Assembly (NCBI GenBank): GCA_963422745.1
Contig: OY730477.1
Span: 3,264,719-3,328,718 of the forward strand
Direction: 5' to 3'
Length of the DNA: 64,000 nt
DNA from: G963422745 sp963422745
GTDB lineage: Bacteria > Actinomycetota > Acidimicrobiia > Acidimicrobiales > Aldehydirespiratoraceae
Shown here: positions 8,616 through 17,087 of the stretch, in pieces
Layout of the letters: each line of letters opens with the position of its first letter
Numbering within the stretch: the stretch's first letter is position 1
Translations under genes and position numbers: made by a program
The notes under the pieces: generated by a model
The model's input: only the letters and a program-made list of their open reading frames with translations
Database searches by the model: none
What the model was told of the DNA's origin: nothing

Positions 8616-10670
8616 ATGATTCTCGCCGCCGGATTCGCCGAGGATCTCTTCCGCGGGATCCTCCAGGGCACACCGCCGGGAGCTGTGTACGCCCTGATCG
8701 CTGGTGGATTCGTCCTTACTTACAAGACCTCCGGCGTGTTCAACCTGGCCTTCGGCGCTCAGGCTTACATATCGGCGGCCATGTACTTCAAAGCTCATAC
8801 ATCTTGGGGTTGGCCGATCGTTCCGTCGGTTGTCCTTGCGGTCTTCGTCGTGGCACCTCTGGTGGGCCTCGCACTGGAGCGGTTGATCTTCCGGAACCTG
8901 CGCACAGGCTCGTCGGTTTCCAAGTTGGTGGTCACGCTCGGCTTGAGCGTTGCCCTCCCGGAGCTGTTCAACTGGGCGGCCCGCTTCACCGCAGTGGCTG
9001 GACGTCAGATCACAGGGATCGTCCCCGACGGGGCTCGGGTGTTTTATGACCCATTCGGTCTTTATCGCTTCAACCGCGACGAACTGGCCATGATGGCCAC
9101 GGCCTTGGTGGTCATGATCCTTCTTGTGGTCCTTTTTCGTTACACGATGCTGGGCTTGGCCATGAGAGCCATCGTTGAGAGCCCCAGAATGGCCGAACTG
9201 AGCGGCATCGCTTCGGACCGGATCTCGGCGGGTGCCTGGGTGTTGTCGAGCACCTTCGCTGGCATGGCTGGCGTGCTCATCGCCCCTCGATTCAATTCGT
9301 TGAATTCGTCGGATTTCTTTACTTTGGTTGTGGTCGCTATCGCAGCGGCCGCTACGGGACGCCTCGTCAGCCTGCCTCGGGCCATGTTGGGCGGAGTCGG
9401 GCTGGGCTGGTTCATCGCGGTCTTCAACACCTTCCTGCCCGGCTTGGCAGACGACTATTCCTGGCTCGGGCCCTTCCGGGACAACCTGACCCCTTCGTTA
9501 CCTTTCGTGGTGCTGTTCGCGATATTGGTGACGTCACGAGCTCTGGGCTCAGACAAGGAGACCACCGACCCTTTAGCTGGCGTTGATCCTCCTCCCCCGG
9601 CGCTTGCAGCCTCACAAAGACATCATCGGCTCACGCTGTTCACCCGCGGATTGGCGATCGTCTTCTTCGGTGTTGTTGCTCTGGTCGTGTACCTGCAAGC
9701 GGACCTTTATTGGGTAAGCCTGGTCACCAAGGCCGCCGTCATGGCGACGATCTATCTGTCGATCACTGTCATCACCGGTATGGCTGGCCAGATCTCGCTG
9801 TGTCAGGGAGCTTTCGCCGCCATCGGTGGCTTCACCGTGTTCCAGTTGGCTGATCGTTACGACCTGTCGGTTCTGGCGGCGATGGTGATCGGTGCCGCTA
9901 TCGCGGCGGCTGTCGGCGCCGTCCTCTCCTTGCCGGTGCTGCGCCTGGGTGGTGTTTGGCTGGCAATAGCCACATTGGCATTCGCCTTCTTCTTCGACGC
10001 TGTCATGGTCAAGTTCTCATGGGTCGGTGGTGGTGACACCGCTTTAATGACAGGGACACGGGTCCCCCGACCCAAGCTTGGTCCTGTTGACTTCGCCGAC
10101 GACAAGGTGTTTTTGACCTTGGCCGTGATCGTCTTCGTCGTGGTGTCGGCCGTAGTGCTTCAACTTCGCGAAGGCACCATCGGTCGAACTCTGGCTGCTC
10201 TACGCGGAAGTGAGGTCGCCGCGGAGTCAATAGGGATCTCACCGGCGCGGGCCCGGATCGTCGCCTTCACCGTGTCAGCCGCGATCGCCGGTCTCGGCGG
10301 GGCCATGCTGGCCATACACCAACAAAACGTCAACTACATCGTCAACTTCGGACCGGTTACTTCCCTGTTCTGGCTGGTCGTAGTGGTCAGCCTGAGCGTC
10401 AGAACCATTGACGGTGCAATCATCGCGGGAGCCACCTTTGCCCTGTTCGAACCGCTGGTATTGCAAGGTGAACTATTCGCCTGGATCCTCAGGGGAGAAG
10501 ACAATCTGCCCGGCCTGTTCCCCATACCCGGCAACTGGCGCCTGATCCTGTTCGGTTTCATGGCCATACAGTTCGCGCGCCATCCCGAGGGGTTGGTGGA
10601 GCACTCCAAACGCCGATCGGCCGCCCGACTCAACCGACGCCTGGCCCTGCGAAACGGTGCGGTTCCTTGA
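8616..10670 (+). CDS. Fused LivH-LivM ABC transporter permease
   Basis: A 684-residue polytopic membrane protein. Residues about 1-310 are a LivH-type permease (GAVYALIAGGFVLTYKTSG, then AMRAIVESPRMAELSGI, the EAA-like coupling loop). Residues about 345-660 are a LivM-type permease (TVITGMAGQISLCQGAFAAI, then TLAALRGSEVAAESIGIS coupling loop). The joint lies around residue 320-340 in a Pro/Asp-rich linker. Separate genes are the rule; fusions occur in actinobacteria. It would form the membrane channel with the two ATPases encoded downstream. ATG 24 bases after the SBP stop. Confidence 0.93.
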   Translation: MILAAGFAEDLFRGILQGTPPGAVYALIAGGFVLTYKTSGVFNLAFGAQAYISAAMYFKAHTSWGWPIVPSVVLAVFVVAPLVGLALERLIFRNLRTGSSVSKLVVTLGLSVALPELFNWAARFTAVAGRQITGIVPDGARVFYDPFGLYRFNRDELAMMATALVVMILLVVLFRYTMLGLAMRAIVESPRMAELSGIASDRISAGAWVLSSTFAGMAGVLIAPRFNSLNSSDFFTLVVVAIAAAATGRLVSLPRAMLGGVGLGWFIAVFNTFLPGLADDYSWLGPFRDNLTPSLPFVVLFAILVTSRALGSDKETTDPLAGVDPPPPALAASQRHHRLTLFTRGLAIVFFGVVALVVYLQADLYWVSLVTKAAVMATIYLSITVITGMAGQISLCQGAFAAIGGFTVFQLADRYDLSVLAAMVIGAAIAAAVGAVLSLPVLRLGGVWLAIATLAFAFFFDAVMVKFSWVGGGDTALMTGTRVPRPKLGPVDFADDKVFLTLAVIVFVVVSAVVLQLREGTIGRTLAALRGSEVAAESIGISPARARIVAFTVSAAIAGLGGAMLAIHQQNVNYIVNFGPVTSLFWLVVVVSLSVRTIDGAIIAGATFALFEPLVLQGELFAWILRGEDNLPGLFPIPGNWRLILFGFMAIQFARHPEGLVEHSKRRSAARLNRRLALRNGAVP

Positions 10671-10675
10671 TCACC

Positions 10676-10861
10676 TCGCTGCCACCGCACACATCGGGGT
10701 CCGGCGACCCCGAACCCGGCCGCGGGCATCAGATCAACGAATCGCTGCCACCACACACATCAGGGTTCGGAGACCCCAAACCCAGCCGCGGGCATCAGAT
10801 CAACGAATCGCTACCACCGCACACCACGAACTCGGGAAACCCCAAACCATCGGTCGCCGCT
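10676..10861. repeat. 66-bp tandem array between livHM and livG
   Basis: About 2.8 copies of a 66-base unit starting at 10676, 10742 and 10808 (TCGCTGCCACC... / ...GGGCATCAGATCAACGAA). It fills the gap between the permease stop (10670) and the likely GTG start of LivG (10862). Because 66 is a multiple of three and has no stop in this frame, the LivG frame stays open through it. Confidence 0.88.
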
Positions 10862-11626
10862 GTGCCCGTCCTCGAAGCGGTCGGGTTGACCATGACCTTC
10901 TCGGGTATCCGAGCCCTGGGCGACGTGAGCATAAAGGTCGGTCGTGGCGAAAGGGTGGGGCTGATCGGACCGAACGGAGCCGGAAAGACCACCCTGTTGA
11001 ACTGCCTTCTTGGGGTCCTGCGACCCGAGTCCGGGCGGGTTTTTCTCAACGGCATCGATCTGAAAGGTTGGTCGGTGTATCGACGAGCCCGGGCGGGGAT
11101 CGCTCGTACCTTCCAACGAGTTGAGCTCTTCTCCGATGTGACCGTCGCCGAGCATCTCCTGATCGCCGAACGAATCCGCAACCGAACCGGCTCGTTCCGC
11201 AAGGACATGTTCGGGCTCGGCCGGCCCAGCGCTGTCGAGATCGCCGCCTGTACGGAGATCCTGGAACTGTTGGGCATCGCCGACCTGGCAGCCAAACCCG
11301 TTGAGTCGCTCAGCCTGGGGCAGAGCCGGCTGGTGGAGGTGGGGCGGGCTCTCGCCACCCAACCGCAGGTCCTTTTGCTTGATGAACCATCGTCGGGTTT
11401 GGACCCCGACGAGACCTCAGCGCTGGCCAACACCTTGAAATCGATCCAAGAAGAGCGCCAATACGCCGTGCTGATGGTGGAACACGATCTGAGGTTGGTG
11501 GCCGACTTCACCGAACGCATCTATGTGCTCGATTTCGGTACCACCATCGCCGAGGGCCCCACCCTTTCGACCCTCACCAGCCGCAACGTTCGGCGGGCTT
11601 ACCTGGGGAGCTACGAGATCAAATGA
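10862..11626 (+). CDS. ABC transporter ATP-binding protein, LivG type
   Basis: A 254-residue ATPase energising the permease. Walker A is GPNGAGKTT, signature SLSLGQSRLVEVGRALA (LSLGQ variant of LSGGQ), Walker B VLLLDEPSSGLD, and H-loop VEHDL. Length from the GTG at 10862 fits LivG (about 255). The frame is open back to a TTG at 10667 overlapping the permease stop, which would add 65 residues made of a 22-residue repeat from the array; I consider this extension unlikely but cannot exclude it, since no good ribosome site is visible at either start. ATGA overlap with the next ATPase. Confidence 0.9.
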   Translation: MPVLEAVGLTMTFSGIRALGDVSIKVGRGERVGLIGPNGAGKTTLLNCLLGVLRPESGRVFLNGIDLKGWSVYRRARAGIARTFQRVELFSDVTVAEHLLIAERIRNRTGSFRKDMFGLGRPSAVEIAACTEILELLGIADLAAKPVESLSLGQSRLVEVGRALATQPQVLLLDEPSSGLDPDETSALANTLKSIQEERQYAVLMVEHDLRLVADFTERIYVLDFGTTIAEGPTLSTLTSRNVRRAYLGSYEIK

Positions 11627-12345
11627 GCATCCCGATACTCGAGTTGCGTGACGTCAAGGCGGGCTACGGAGCATTCCGGGCCCTTTTCGGGGTGTCGCTG
11701 CGGATCGGAGCTGGCGAAGCCGTCGGGTTGATCGGGGCCAACGGAGCTGGCAAGACCACCCTGGCAAGGGTGGCCAGCGGGCTACTTGCCCCCAGCGCCG
11801 GGGCGGTTCTCATCGACGGTACCGACATGGTCGGCCGCGCCACTCATTGCTTCGCCAGGGCTGGCATAGCCCACGCCCCGGAAGGACGTTCGGTGTTCGC
11901 CACCTTGACGACTGAGGAGAATCTGGTTCTGTCGTTTCATCGGGCCTTCGGCCGCTCCGGGCGAGCCGACGCCTTGGACCGGGCCTACACCCTGTTCCCT
12001 CGGCTGGCTGAACGGCGGGCCCAGACCGCGGGCACACTGTCGGGAGGTGAGCAGCGTATGTTGTCCTTGGGCCGGGTCCTGGTTGAGTCGCCCAGACTGC
12101 TGATAGCAGACGAGCTGTCTCTTGGACTGGCGCCAATGGTGATTGAGGACGTGTTCGACATGCTGAGACGGATTCGAGCGGCCGGAACGGCGCTGTTGAT
12201 CGTGGAGCAGCAGGTTCGCGACGCTTTGGCGTTTTGTGACCGGGCCGCCGTTGTTGAACACGGCACGATCTCTTGGACGGGCCCGGCGGAGGAGGCCGCA
12301 ACTGTTCTAGAGAGTCGCCTGTTCACAAGCGGAGGTAACCGTTGA
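11623..12345 (+). CDS. ABC transporter ATP-binding protein, LivF type
   Basis: A 240-residue ATPase, second nucleotide-binding subunit of the transporter. Walker A GANGAGKTT, Q-loop then APEGRSVFATLTTEENL (characteristic LivF region), signature TLSGGEQRMLSLGR, Walker B RLLIADELSLGLA and a downstream VEQQV switch. ATG start overlaps the LivG stop, and its own stop overlaps the thiolase-like start (TGATG), so the operon is tightly coupled. Confidence 0.93.
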   Translation: MSIPILELRDVKAGYGAFRALFGVSLRIGAGEAVGLIGANGAGKTTLARVASGLLAPSAGAVLIDGTDMVGRATHCFARAGIAHAPEGRSVFATLTTEENLVLSFHRAFGRSGRADALDRAYTLFPRLAERRAQTAGTLSGGEQRMLSLGRVLVESPRLLIADELSLGLAPMVIEDVFDMLRRIRAAGTALLIVEQQVRDALAFCDRAAVVEHGTISWTGPAEEAATVLESRLFTSGGNR

Positions 12346-13523
12346 TGCCCGAACCCCTTGAGCGGCGAGCCGTGATCAGCGGGGCGGCCCAATCCGATGT
12401 GGCTCGTCGGCTGCATCGCAGCGGGATCGACCTGACCGTTGAGGCCAGCCTTCGAGCCATAGACGACGCCGGGCTCACCGTGGCCGACATCGACGGAGTA
12501 TCCACCTACCCGGGCTGGGGTGGTTCCTTCGGGGGTGCATCGGGCGCCGAACTACACGAAGCGCTGCGTTTGTCGTTGAACTGGCGAGACGGCGCAGCCG
12601 AAACCAGCGGTCAGCTGGGGGCCGTTCACAAGGCGACTCTGGCGGTTGCGGCCGGATTGGCCCGCCATGTGCTCGTGTTTCGCACCGTGGTGGAGGGCAG
12701 CGGGGGCCCGCTGCGGGCTGGCTCGGGCAGCCAAACAGCGGCAGCAGGAAGCGGTATCACACCGTTTCAGTTCCTCATTCCATACGGTGCACCGTCTGCG
12801 GCCAACTGGATCGCCTGCTACGCCCGCCGACATATGCACGACTACGGCACCACCCGTGAGCAACTCGGTGTCGTCGCCGTCAACGCCCGAACAAATGCCG
12901 CTGCCAATCCCAAGGCCATCTACACCGAACCCATGACCATCGACGACTATCTGAACGTTCGTATGATCAGTGATCCCTTGTGCCTTTACGACTGCGATGT
13001 TCCCTGTGATGGTTCTACCGCGGTGGTGGTATCCCATAGAGATCACGCGCCGGACGCTCCGCAGCCCGTGGTGGGCATAAACGCCATCGGCACTGCGATC
13101 CGAGGCCGGCCCTCATGGGATCAGTTCGACGACCTGACCACCATGATGATGCGCGATTCGGCCGCTTCGATGTGGGAACGCAGCGAACTGACTCCAGCCG
13201 ATGTCGACACGGCGCAGCTCTATGACGGCTTCAGTTGGCTGACCCTGGCCTGGTTGGAGGCTCTGGGATTCTGTGACCGAGGCGAAGGCGGTCCTTTCGT
13301 GGCCGACGGCGTCAACATTTCCCCTACCGGTTCGCTGCCGCTCAACACCTCAGGTGGCCAACTATCTGGCGGCCGTTTGCACGGTTTCGGATTCATGCAT
13401 GAGGCCGTGATGCAGCTTCGGGGTATGGCCAACATTCAGGTCGACGACTGCGATGTCGCCGTCGTCGGTGCCGGTGGTGGACCAGAAACAGGGTGCATGC
13501 TGTTGACTAGGGGGCCTGCGTGA
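12345..13523 (+). CDS. Thiolase-like (SCP-x/lipid-transfer type) protein
   Basis: A 392-residue thiolase-fold protein. It begins RRAVISGAAQSDVARRL, and ends with GGQLSGGRLHGFGFMHEAV, the altered C-terminal active-site loop of SCP-x/Ltp-like members. Near residue 85-95, where thiolases carry the nucleophilic Cys, the sequence is GAAETSGQLGAVHKA with no Cys. This suggests an aldolase-like or non-thiolytic role, as in Ltp2-type retro-aldolases that work with a DUF35 partner; the partner is the next gene (GTGA overlap). ATG at 12345 with GGAGGT eight bases upstream. Confidence 0.85.
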   Translation: MPEPLERRAVISGAAQSDVARRLHRSGIDLTVEASLRAIDDAGLTVADIDGVSTYPGWGGSFGGASGAELHEALRLSLNWRDGAAETSGQLGAVHKATLAVAAGLARHVLVFRTVVEGSGGPLRAGSGSQTAAAGSGITPFQFLIPYGAPSAANWIACYARRHMHDYGTTREQLGVVAVNARTNAAANPKAIYTEPMTIDDYLNVRMISDPLCLYDCDVPCDGSTAVVVSHRDHAPDAPQPVVGINAIGTAIRGRPSWDQFDDLTTMMMRDSAASMWERSELTPADVDTAQLYDGFSWLTLAWLEALGFCDRGEGGPFVADGVNISPTGSLPLNTSGGQLSGGRLHGFGFMHEAVMQLRGMANIQVDDCDVAVVGAGGGPETGCMLLTRGPA

Positions 13524-14017
13524 CAGCAACAAACGAGCCCACCGTGCCGAATACGACAGACGGCGAATCACCTATCTCACCACCCGATCCTGTGACTGCA
13601 CCGGCGGATCCGGTTCCTCCCCGGTTCATCGTTACCACTCCCGAGAGCGAGTTCTACTGGCGTTCGGGGGCCGACAAGCAGCTGCGAATCCTGCGCTGCG
13701 GCAACTGCTCTCGATGGATACACCCGCCCGGTCCGGTATGCCCCTACTGCCATTCCCGCAGACTCGCCGGAGAAGTTGTGGCTGGCACCGGGACCGTGGC
13801 CACCTTCACCGTCAACCGCAAGGAGTGGATCCCGGGGTTTACACCGCCTTACGTGTTCGCTTTCGTCACGCTGGATGAGGACCCGTCCATCCGGCTCGGC
13901 ACCAACATCGTGGGCTGCGAACCCGAATCCGTTGAGATCGGGATGCGAGTTCGGGTTCGGTTCGAACAAAACGGCGAGTGGTACGTGCCGCTATTCGAAC
14001 CGGATAACCAGAACTGA
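13520..14017 (+). CDS. DUF35 OB-fold/zinc-ribbon acyl-CoA-associated protein
   Basis: A 165-residue protein of the DUF35 (rubredoxin-like zinc ribbon plus OB fold) family, the usual partner of SCP-x-type thiolases and of ChsH2-like hydratases. The zinc ribbon is LRCGNCSRWIHPPGPVCPYC (two CxxC pairs, residues about 55-74), followed by the OB-fold strands (GTVATFTVNRKEWIPGF). The N-terminal 35 residues are Pro/Thr-rich and probably disordered. GTG start overlapping the thiolase stop; its stop overlaps the thioesterase start. Likely a complex with the upstream protein. Confidence 0.9.
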   Translation: MTATNEPTVPNTTDGESPISPPDPVTAPADPVPPRFIVTTPESEFYWRSGADKQLRILRCGNCSRWIHPPGPVCPYCHSRRLAGEVVAGTGTVATFTVNRKEWIPGFTPPYVFAFVTLDEDPSIRLGTNIVGCEPESVEIGMRVRVRFEQNGEWYVPLFEPDNQN

Positions 14018-14853
14018 TGGCACTAGTCACCTTCGACGCTGTGCTCGGATGTCTCAACGTGCGACACCTGCGACCGGGCGTATGGACCGCACCGAACCTG
14101 AAGATGGACTACCCGAGGATCTTCGGCGGACAGATGCTGGCACAAGCCGTCGCGTTGGGGGCGGCCACGACCGAGGCCATGACCGTGAAGTCCCTGGCCT
14201 GCCTGTTCACCCGAGAAGGATCAACGACCGAACCGCTGGAATTCAGGGTTTCTGCGACGCACACTGGCCGCACCTTCGCGGCCCGCAATGTCCACGCCGT
14301 GCAGAACGACAGGGCCATCTTCTCAGCGCAGATCTTGATGCACGTTGAGGAGGCCGGACCCGATCGTCACGACCCCGCCCCGGACGTGGGATACCCAAGC
14401 GAAGCCACCGAACAGGCAATGAACATGATCCCGTGGACCACCCGGGTGGTGAAGGACGTAAACCTTCGAGACCCTGCCGTTGGACCCCCCGACTACGCCT
14501 TTTGGACCCGGGTTGAGGATCCGATACCCAACGGGGGGACGAACCGTGACGCCGAGGCAACCGTTCATCAGGCTCTGCTGGCCTATGCCAGTGACCTCAC
14601 CGTGGTCGGCACGGTGCTGCGACCCGTTGAGGGAGTTAGCCAGGCCGATTCGGGTCATAGGTTGCATACTGCTGTGATCAGTCACTCCATGTGGTTTCAT
14701 CGTCGGTTTCGTATCGACGACTGGTGCCTGATCCATCAGCACTCGCCCACCTTGAGCGGAGCCAGGGGTTTCGGCCACGGGCATGTGTTTGACGCTGGCG
14801 GTGCCATAGTGGCTGGCTTCGCTCAGGAATGCATGATCCGCCCCATCAACTGA
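14017..14853 (+). CDS. Acyl-CoA thioesterase II (TesB-like)
   Basis: A 278-residue double-hotdog thioesterase that hydrolyses acyl-CoA. First hotdog: PRIFGGQMLAQAVALGA and HTGRTFAARNVHAVQ. Second: HQALLAYASDLTVVG (the Asp of the catalytic triad), SHSMWFHRRFRIDDW and FAQECMIR (catalytic Gln near the C terminus). Length matches TesB. Last gene of the 7170-14853 operon; with the transporter, thiolase-like and DUF35 genes it suggests import and CoA-dependent processing of an organic acid. Confidence 0.9.
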   Translation: MALVTFDAVLGCLNVRHLRPGVWTAPNLKMDYPRIFGGQMLAQAVALGAATTEAMTVKSLACLFTREGSTTEPLEFRVSATHTGRTFAARNVHAVQNDRAIFSAQILMHVEEAGPDRHDPAPDVGYPSEATEQAMNMIPWTTRVVKDVNLRDPAVGPPDYAFWTRVEDPIPNGGTNRDAEATVHQALLAYASDLTVVGTVLRPVEGVSQADSGHRLHTAVISHSMWFHRRFRIDDWCLIHQHSPTLSGARGFGHGHVFDAGGAIVAGFAQECMIRPIN

Positions 14854-14887
14854 ACCACACATCGTGATGCGACAGGCAAGGCAGGCC

Positions 14888-15256
14888 CTTGCGCACACCC
14901 CAGAGCAGCATCCCGCCTGACCAGCGCAAATGGCCGCCCCGCCGGACCCTCCGCCTTGCGCACACCCCAGAGCAGCATCTCAACAGACATACGTGCTGCT
15001 ACTAGCACTGCTAGCACAACCTTACGCACACCCCTTAGCAGCATCTCAACTGACCTAAGTGCTGCTGGCCGCCCCGCCGGACCCTCCGCCTTGCGCACAC
15101 CCCAGAGCAGCGTCTCGCCTGACCTTGACCGGATCGCCGGACGTGTCACGAGCCCCTTGCGCACGGCCCTGAGCAGCGTCTCGCCTGACCGGTGGCGAGT
15201 GGTGTTGCCAAGTCGTTGTGCCTTGCGCACGGCCCTGAGCAGCGTCTCGCCTGACC
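14888..15256. repeat. Array with conserved 35-bp core and variable spacers, about 66-bp period
   Basis: Six copies of a core of about 35 bases (CTTGCGCACACCCC... AGCAGC...TCTCGCCTGACC) start at 14888, 14955, 15021, 15090, 15156 and 15222, spaced 66-69 bases. The 30-34 bases between cores are mostly different, except that the first and third share GGCCGCCCCGCCGGACCCTC. It occupies the 470-base gap between the thioesterase and acyltransferase genes. CRISPR-like in geometry, but the cores are degenerate and no cas gene is present. Confidence 0.85.
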
Positions 15257-15323
15257 AGCGAGACGTCCGAATAGATTCAAATCAGATTCCAAATCGAGAG
15301 TCAGGTAGTAGAATTCGTGGCCG

Positions 15324-16262
15324 ATGCTTCGAGGATCTACCCCTGCCTCCTCGCCTCATCCGAAACTCTTACATACCTCAGCCCACAGTGTGGCGCGCCT
15401 CGCGGCGCGCGGTTTGGCTCACATCATTGACGCAGCCACATGGGCCGGATCGAGGCTTCCGTCGCCGGTGGCTCACGGTGCGGCCAGTGTGCTCGGGTAC
15501 CTACTGTGGACGATCCGTTGGCGGCGGCGTGCTCTATTCGCGGCCAATCTTTGTCACGTCACCGGGACTGACACCTCGGATCGACAAGTTCGAACCTTGG
15601 TGCGCAAGGTGATGCTCGGCGAAGCTCACACCGCGGCCGACCTCTTGTGGGCACTTGGCAAACCCCAGGAGTTTCTCGACACCGTTCACTACGAAGGTAT
15701 TGAGCACGCTCAGGCCGCGGCGCGTGCCGGGCGTGGTGTGATCTTGGTCGGCACTCATCTGGGGGGATGGGAGGTGGCCACCGCCATCCCCAAGGCCGTA
15801 CTGCCGGTCCCTACCAGCGTGATTGTCGCTGACAACTGGCTGGCCTGGGCCATAGAGGGAGCCCGGGTGGCGGCCGGTCTGCGGGTCATGTACCCCGAGA
15901 CTGCGGCCTTGCGAGGCGTGCGACGGCTTCAGGCTGGTGAGGCGGTGCTGTTGCTGGGCGACAACAGCAAGTTCGCCAAACATACTCACCGTGTTCGGTT
16001 CCTCGACGCCGAAGCCGATATGGCGGCGGGAGTTGTGGCGTTGGCTCGGTTGGCCGGATCACCGATCGTTTCTTTCACGGTCTTGCCGCTGGGCCAGCGC
16101 CGCTGGCGAGCCGTGGTCAGCCCGCCGATTGATCCACCTCCAAAGGAGTCGGGACGAGTCGGTGAACAGCCAGTGCTTCAGCAACTGGTTGACGGGTGGT
16201 CGGAGGTGATCCGAGCCAATCCCGAGCACTGGGCTCTCTCACAAACAGTGGCATGGCGCTAA
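15324..16262 (+). CDS. Lysophospholipid acyltransferase (LpxL/PatA-like)
   Basis: A 312-residue membrane-associated acyltransferase of the LPLAT/LABLAT family, which transfers an acyl chain from acyl-CoA or ACP to a glycolipid or lysolipid. The catalytic HxxxxE motif is VGTHLGGWE (about residue 147) in the context RGVILVGTHLGGWEVA; the downstream LLLGDNSKFAKH block is also typical. In actinobacteria relatives include the PatA mannolipid acyltransferase, which is a possible but unproven role. The frame overlaps the PAP2-type gene, so the two lipid genes are probably coupled. Confidence 0.82.
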   Translation: MLRGSTPASSPHPKLLHTSAHSVARLAARGLAHIIDAATWAGSRLPSPVAHGAASVLGYLLWTIRWRRRALFAANLCHVTGTDTSDRQVRTLVRKVMLGEAHTAADLLWALGKPQEFLDTVHYEGIEHAQAAARAGRGVILVGTHLGGWEVATAIPKAVLPVPTSVIVADNWLAWAIEGARVAAGLRVMYPETAALRGVRRLQAGEAVLLLGDNSKFAKHTHRVRFLDAEADMAAGVVALARLAGSPIVSFTVLPLGQRRWRAVVSPPIDPPPKESGRVGEQPVLQQLVDGWSEVIRANPEHWALSQTVAWR

Positions 16263-16930
16263 CCACCCAGATAAGCCTGCGGCGTGAGGCGGCCATCGCA
16301 GCAGCCTGCCTGACCGGCTACTTCGGTGTTCGCCACCTGGTCTGGAACGAACGCGGCCGCCGAAGGGCTACACGCAATGCAACCCGAATCGTGGAGACCG
16401 AACGGCGATTCAAAATGGCGGTCGAACCCGCCATCCAGAGGCTGACCCTGCGTAGCCCCCGACTGGTTCAGGTGGCGAACCTGAGCTACGCCGTCGGAAA
16501 CCTCGGTCTCAGTATCGGCTGGTTGATCGCTCTGCACGCCCGGAACGATCCTCGCTTCTTAAGGGAAAGGCGCGCAATTGTGACCGCCTTCGTCGGAGCG
16601 CTACCTGTCTTTCTGGCATTTCCCGCCGCGCCGCCGCGAAGCCGAGAAGACCACACCGACACTCTGCTCAATCACGGGATCAACCTTGAACACCAACTGC
16701 TGGTGCGCTTCTACAACCCCATCGCCGCCATGCCCAGCCATCACGTCGCTTTTGCGGTGGTATCCGGGTTCGGATTGGCTCACTCTTCCAGCAATTGCCT
16801 GACCGGTTCGGCCTGGGTTGCGTATCCCGGTGCCGTAGCCTCGGTCGTGTTGGCCACAGGAAACCACTACGTATTTGATGTCGTTGCTGGCGCGGCTCTC
16901 GGAACTCTTGCCCGTTTCCTGACGCGATAA
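16253..16930 (+). CDS. PAP2-superfamily membrane phosphatase/phosphotransferase
   Basis: A 225-residue membrane protein of the PAP2 superfamily (Aur1/inositolphosphotransferase-like subgroup). Motifs seen are AAMPSHHVAFAVVSGFG (C2, PSHH) and GNHYVFDVVAGA (C3, catalytic His plus Asp), with four or five hydrophobic segments. ATG at 16253 overlaps the acyltransferase end by ten bases; the frame is open further upstream but lies inside that gene. Probably acts on a phospholipid or polyprenyl phosphate at the membrane, together with its neighbours. Confidence 0.8.
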   Translation: MALTTQISLRREAAIAAACLTGYFGVRHLVWNERGRRRATRNATRIVETERRFKMAVEPAIQRLTLRSPRLVQVANLSYAVGNLGLSIGWLIALHARNDPRFLRERRAIVTAFVGALPVFLAFPAAPPRSREDHTDTLLNHGINLEHQLLVRFYNPIAAMPSHHVAFAVVSGFGLAHSSSNCLTGSAWVAYPGAVASVVLATGNHYVFDVVAGAALGTLARFLTR

Positions 16931-16980
16931 CCACCACACCCCTAGCACTTTCACCGGCCGACAGAAACTCTATGATCACC

Positions 16981-17085
16981 TTCGACTCCTCGCATTCGAA
17001 GTCGGCCACGCCTTGGCTGCTGGTCCAGGTGCTGGCCGAGTTCGCCTTCGACCCCCAGGATTCGAAGTCGGCCACGCCTCTTGAC
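16981..17085. repeat. Two-copy 66-bp repeat with conserved core
   Basis: TTCGAC...ATTCGAAGTCGGCCACGCCT occurs at 16981 and again at 17047, an offset of 66 bases. About 33 bases are conserved and the intervening bases are unrelated. It fills the gap between the PAP2 gene and the next start (17088), ending three bases before the ATG. Confidence 0.75.
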
Positions 17086-17087
17086 CC

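Noticed and set aside
7527..8798. 423-codon minus-strand frame
   Set aside because: Antisense of the SBP gene in GC-rich DNA; the plus strand has a clear lipobox and family motifs.
14888..15256. CRISPR array
   Set aside because: Repeats are degenerate, two spacers share more than 20 bases, and no cas gene is visible; similar-period arrays elsewhere are plain tandem repeats.
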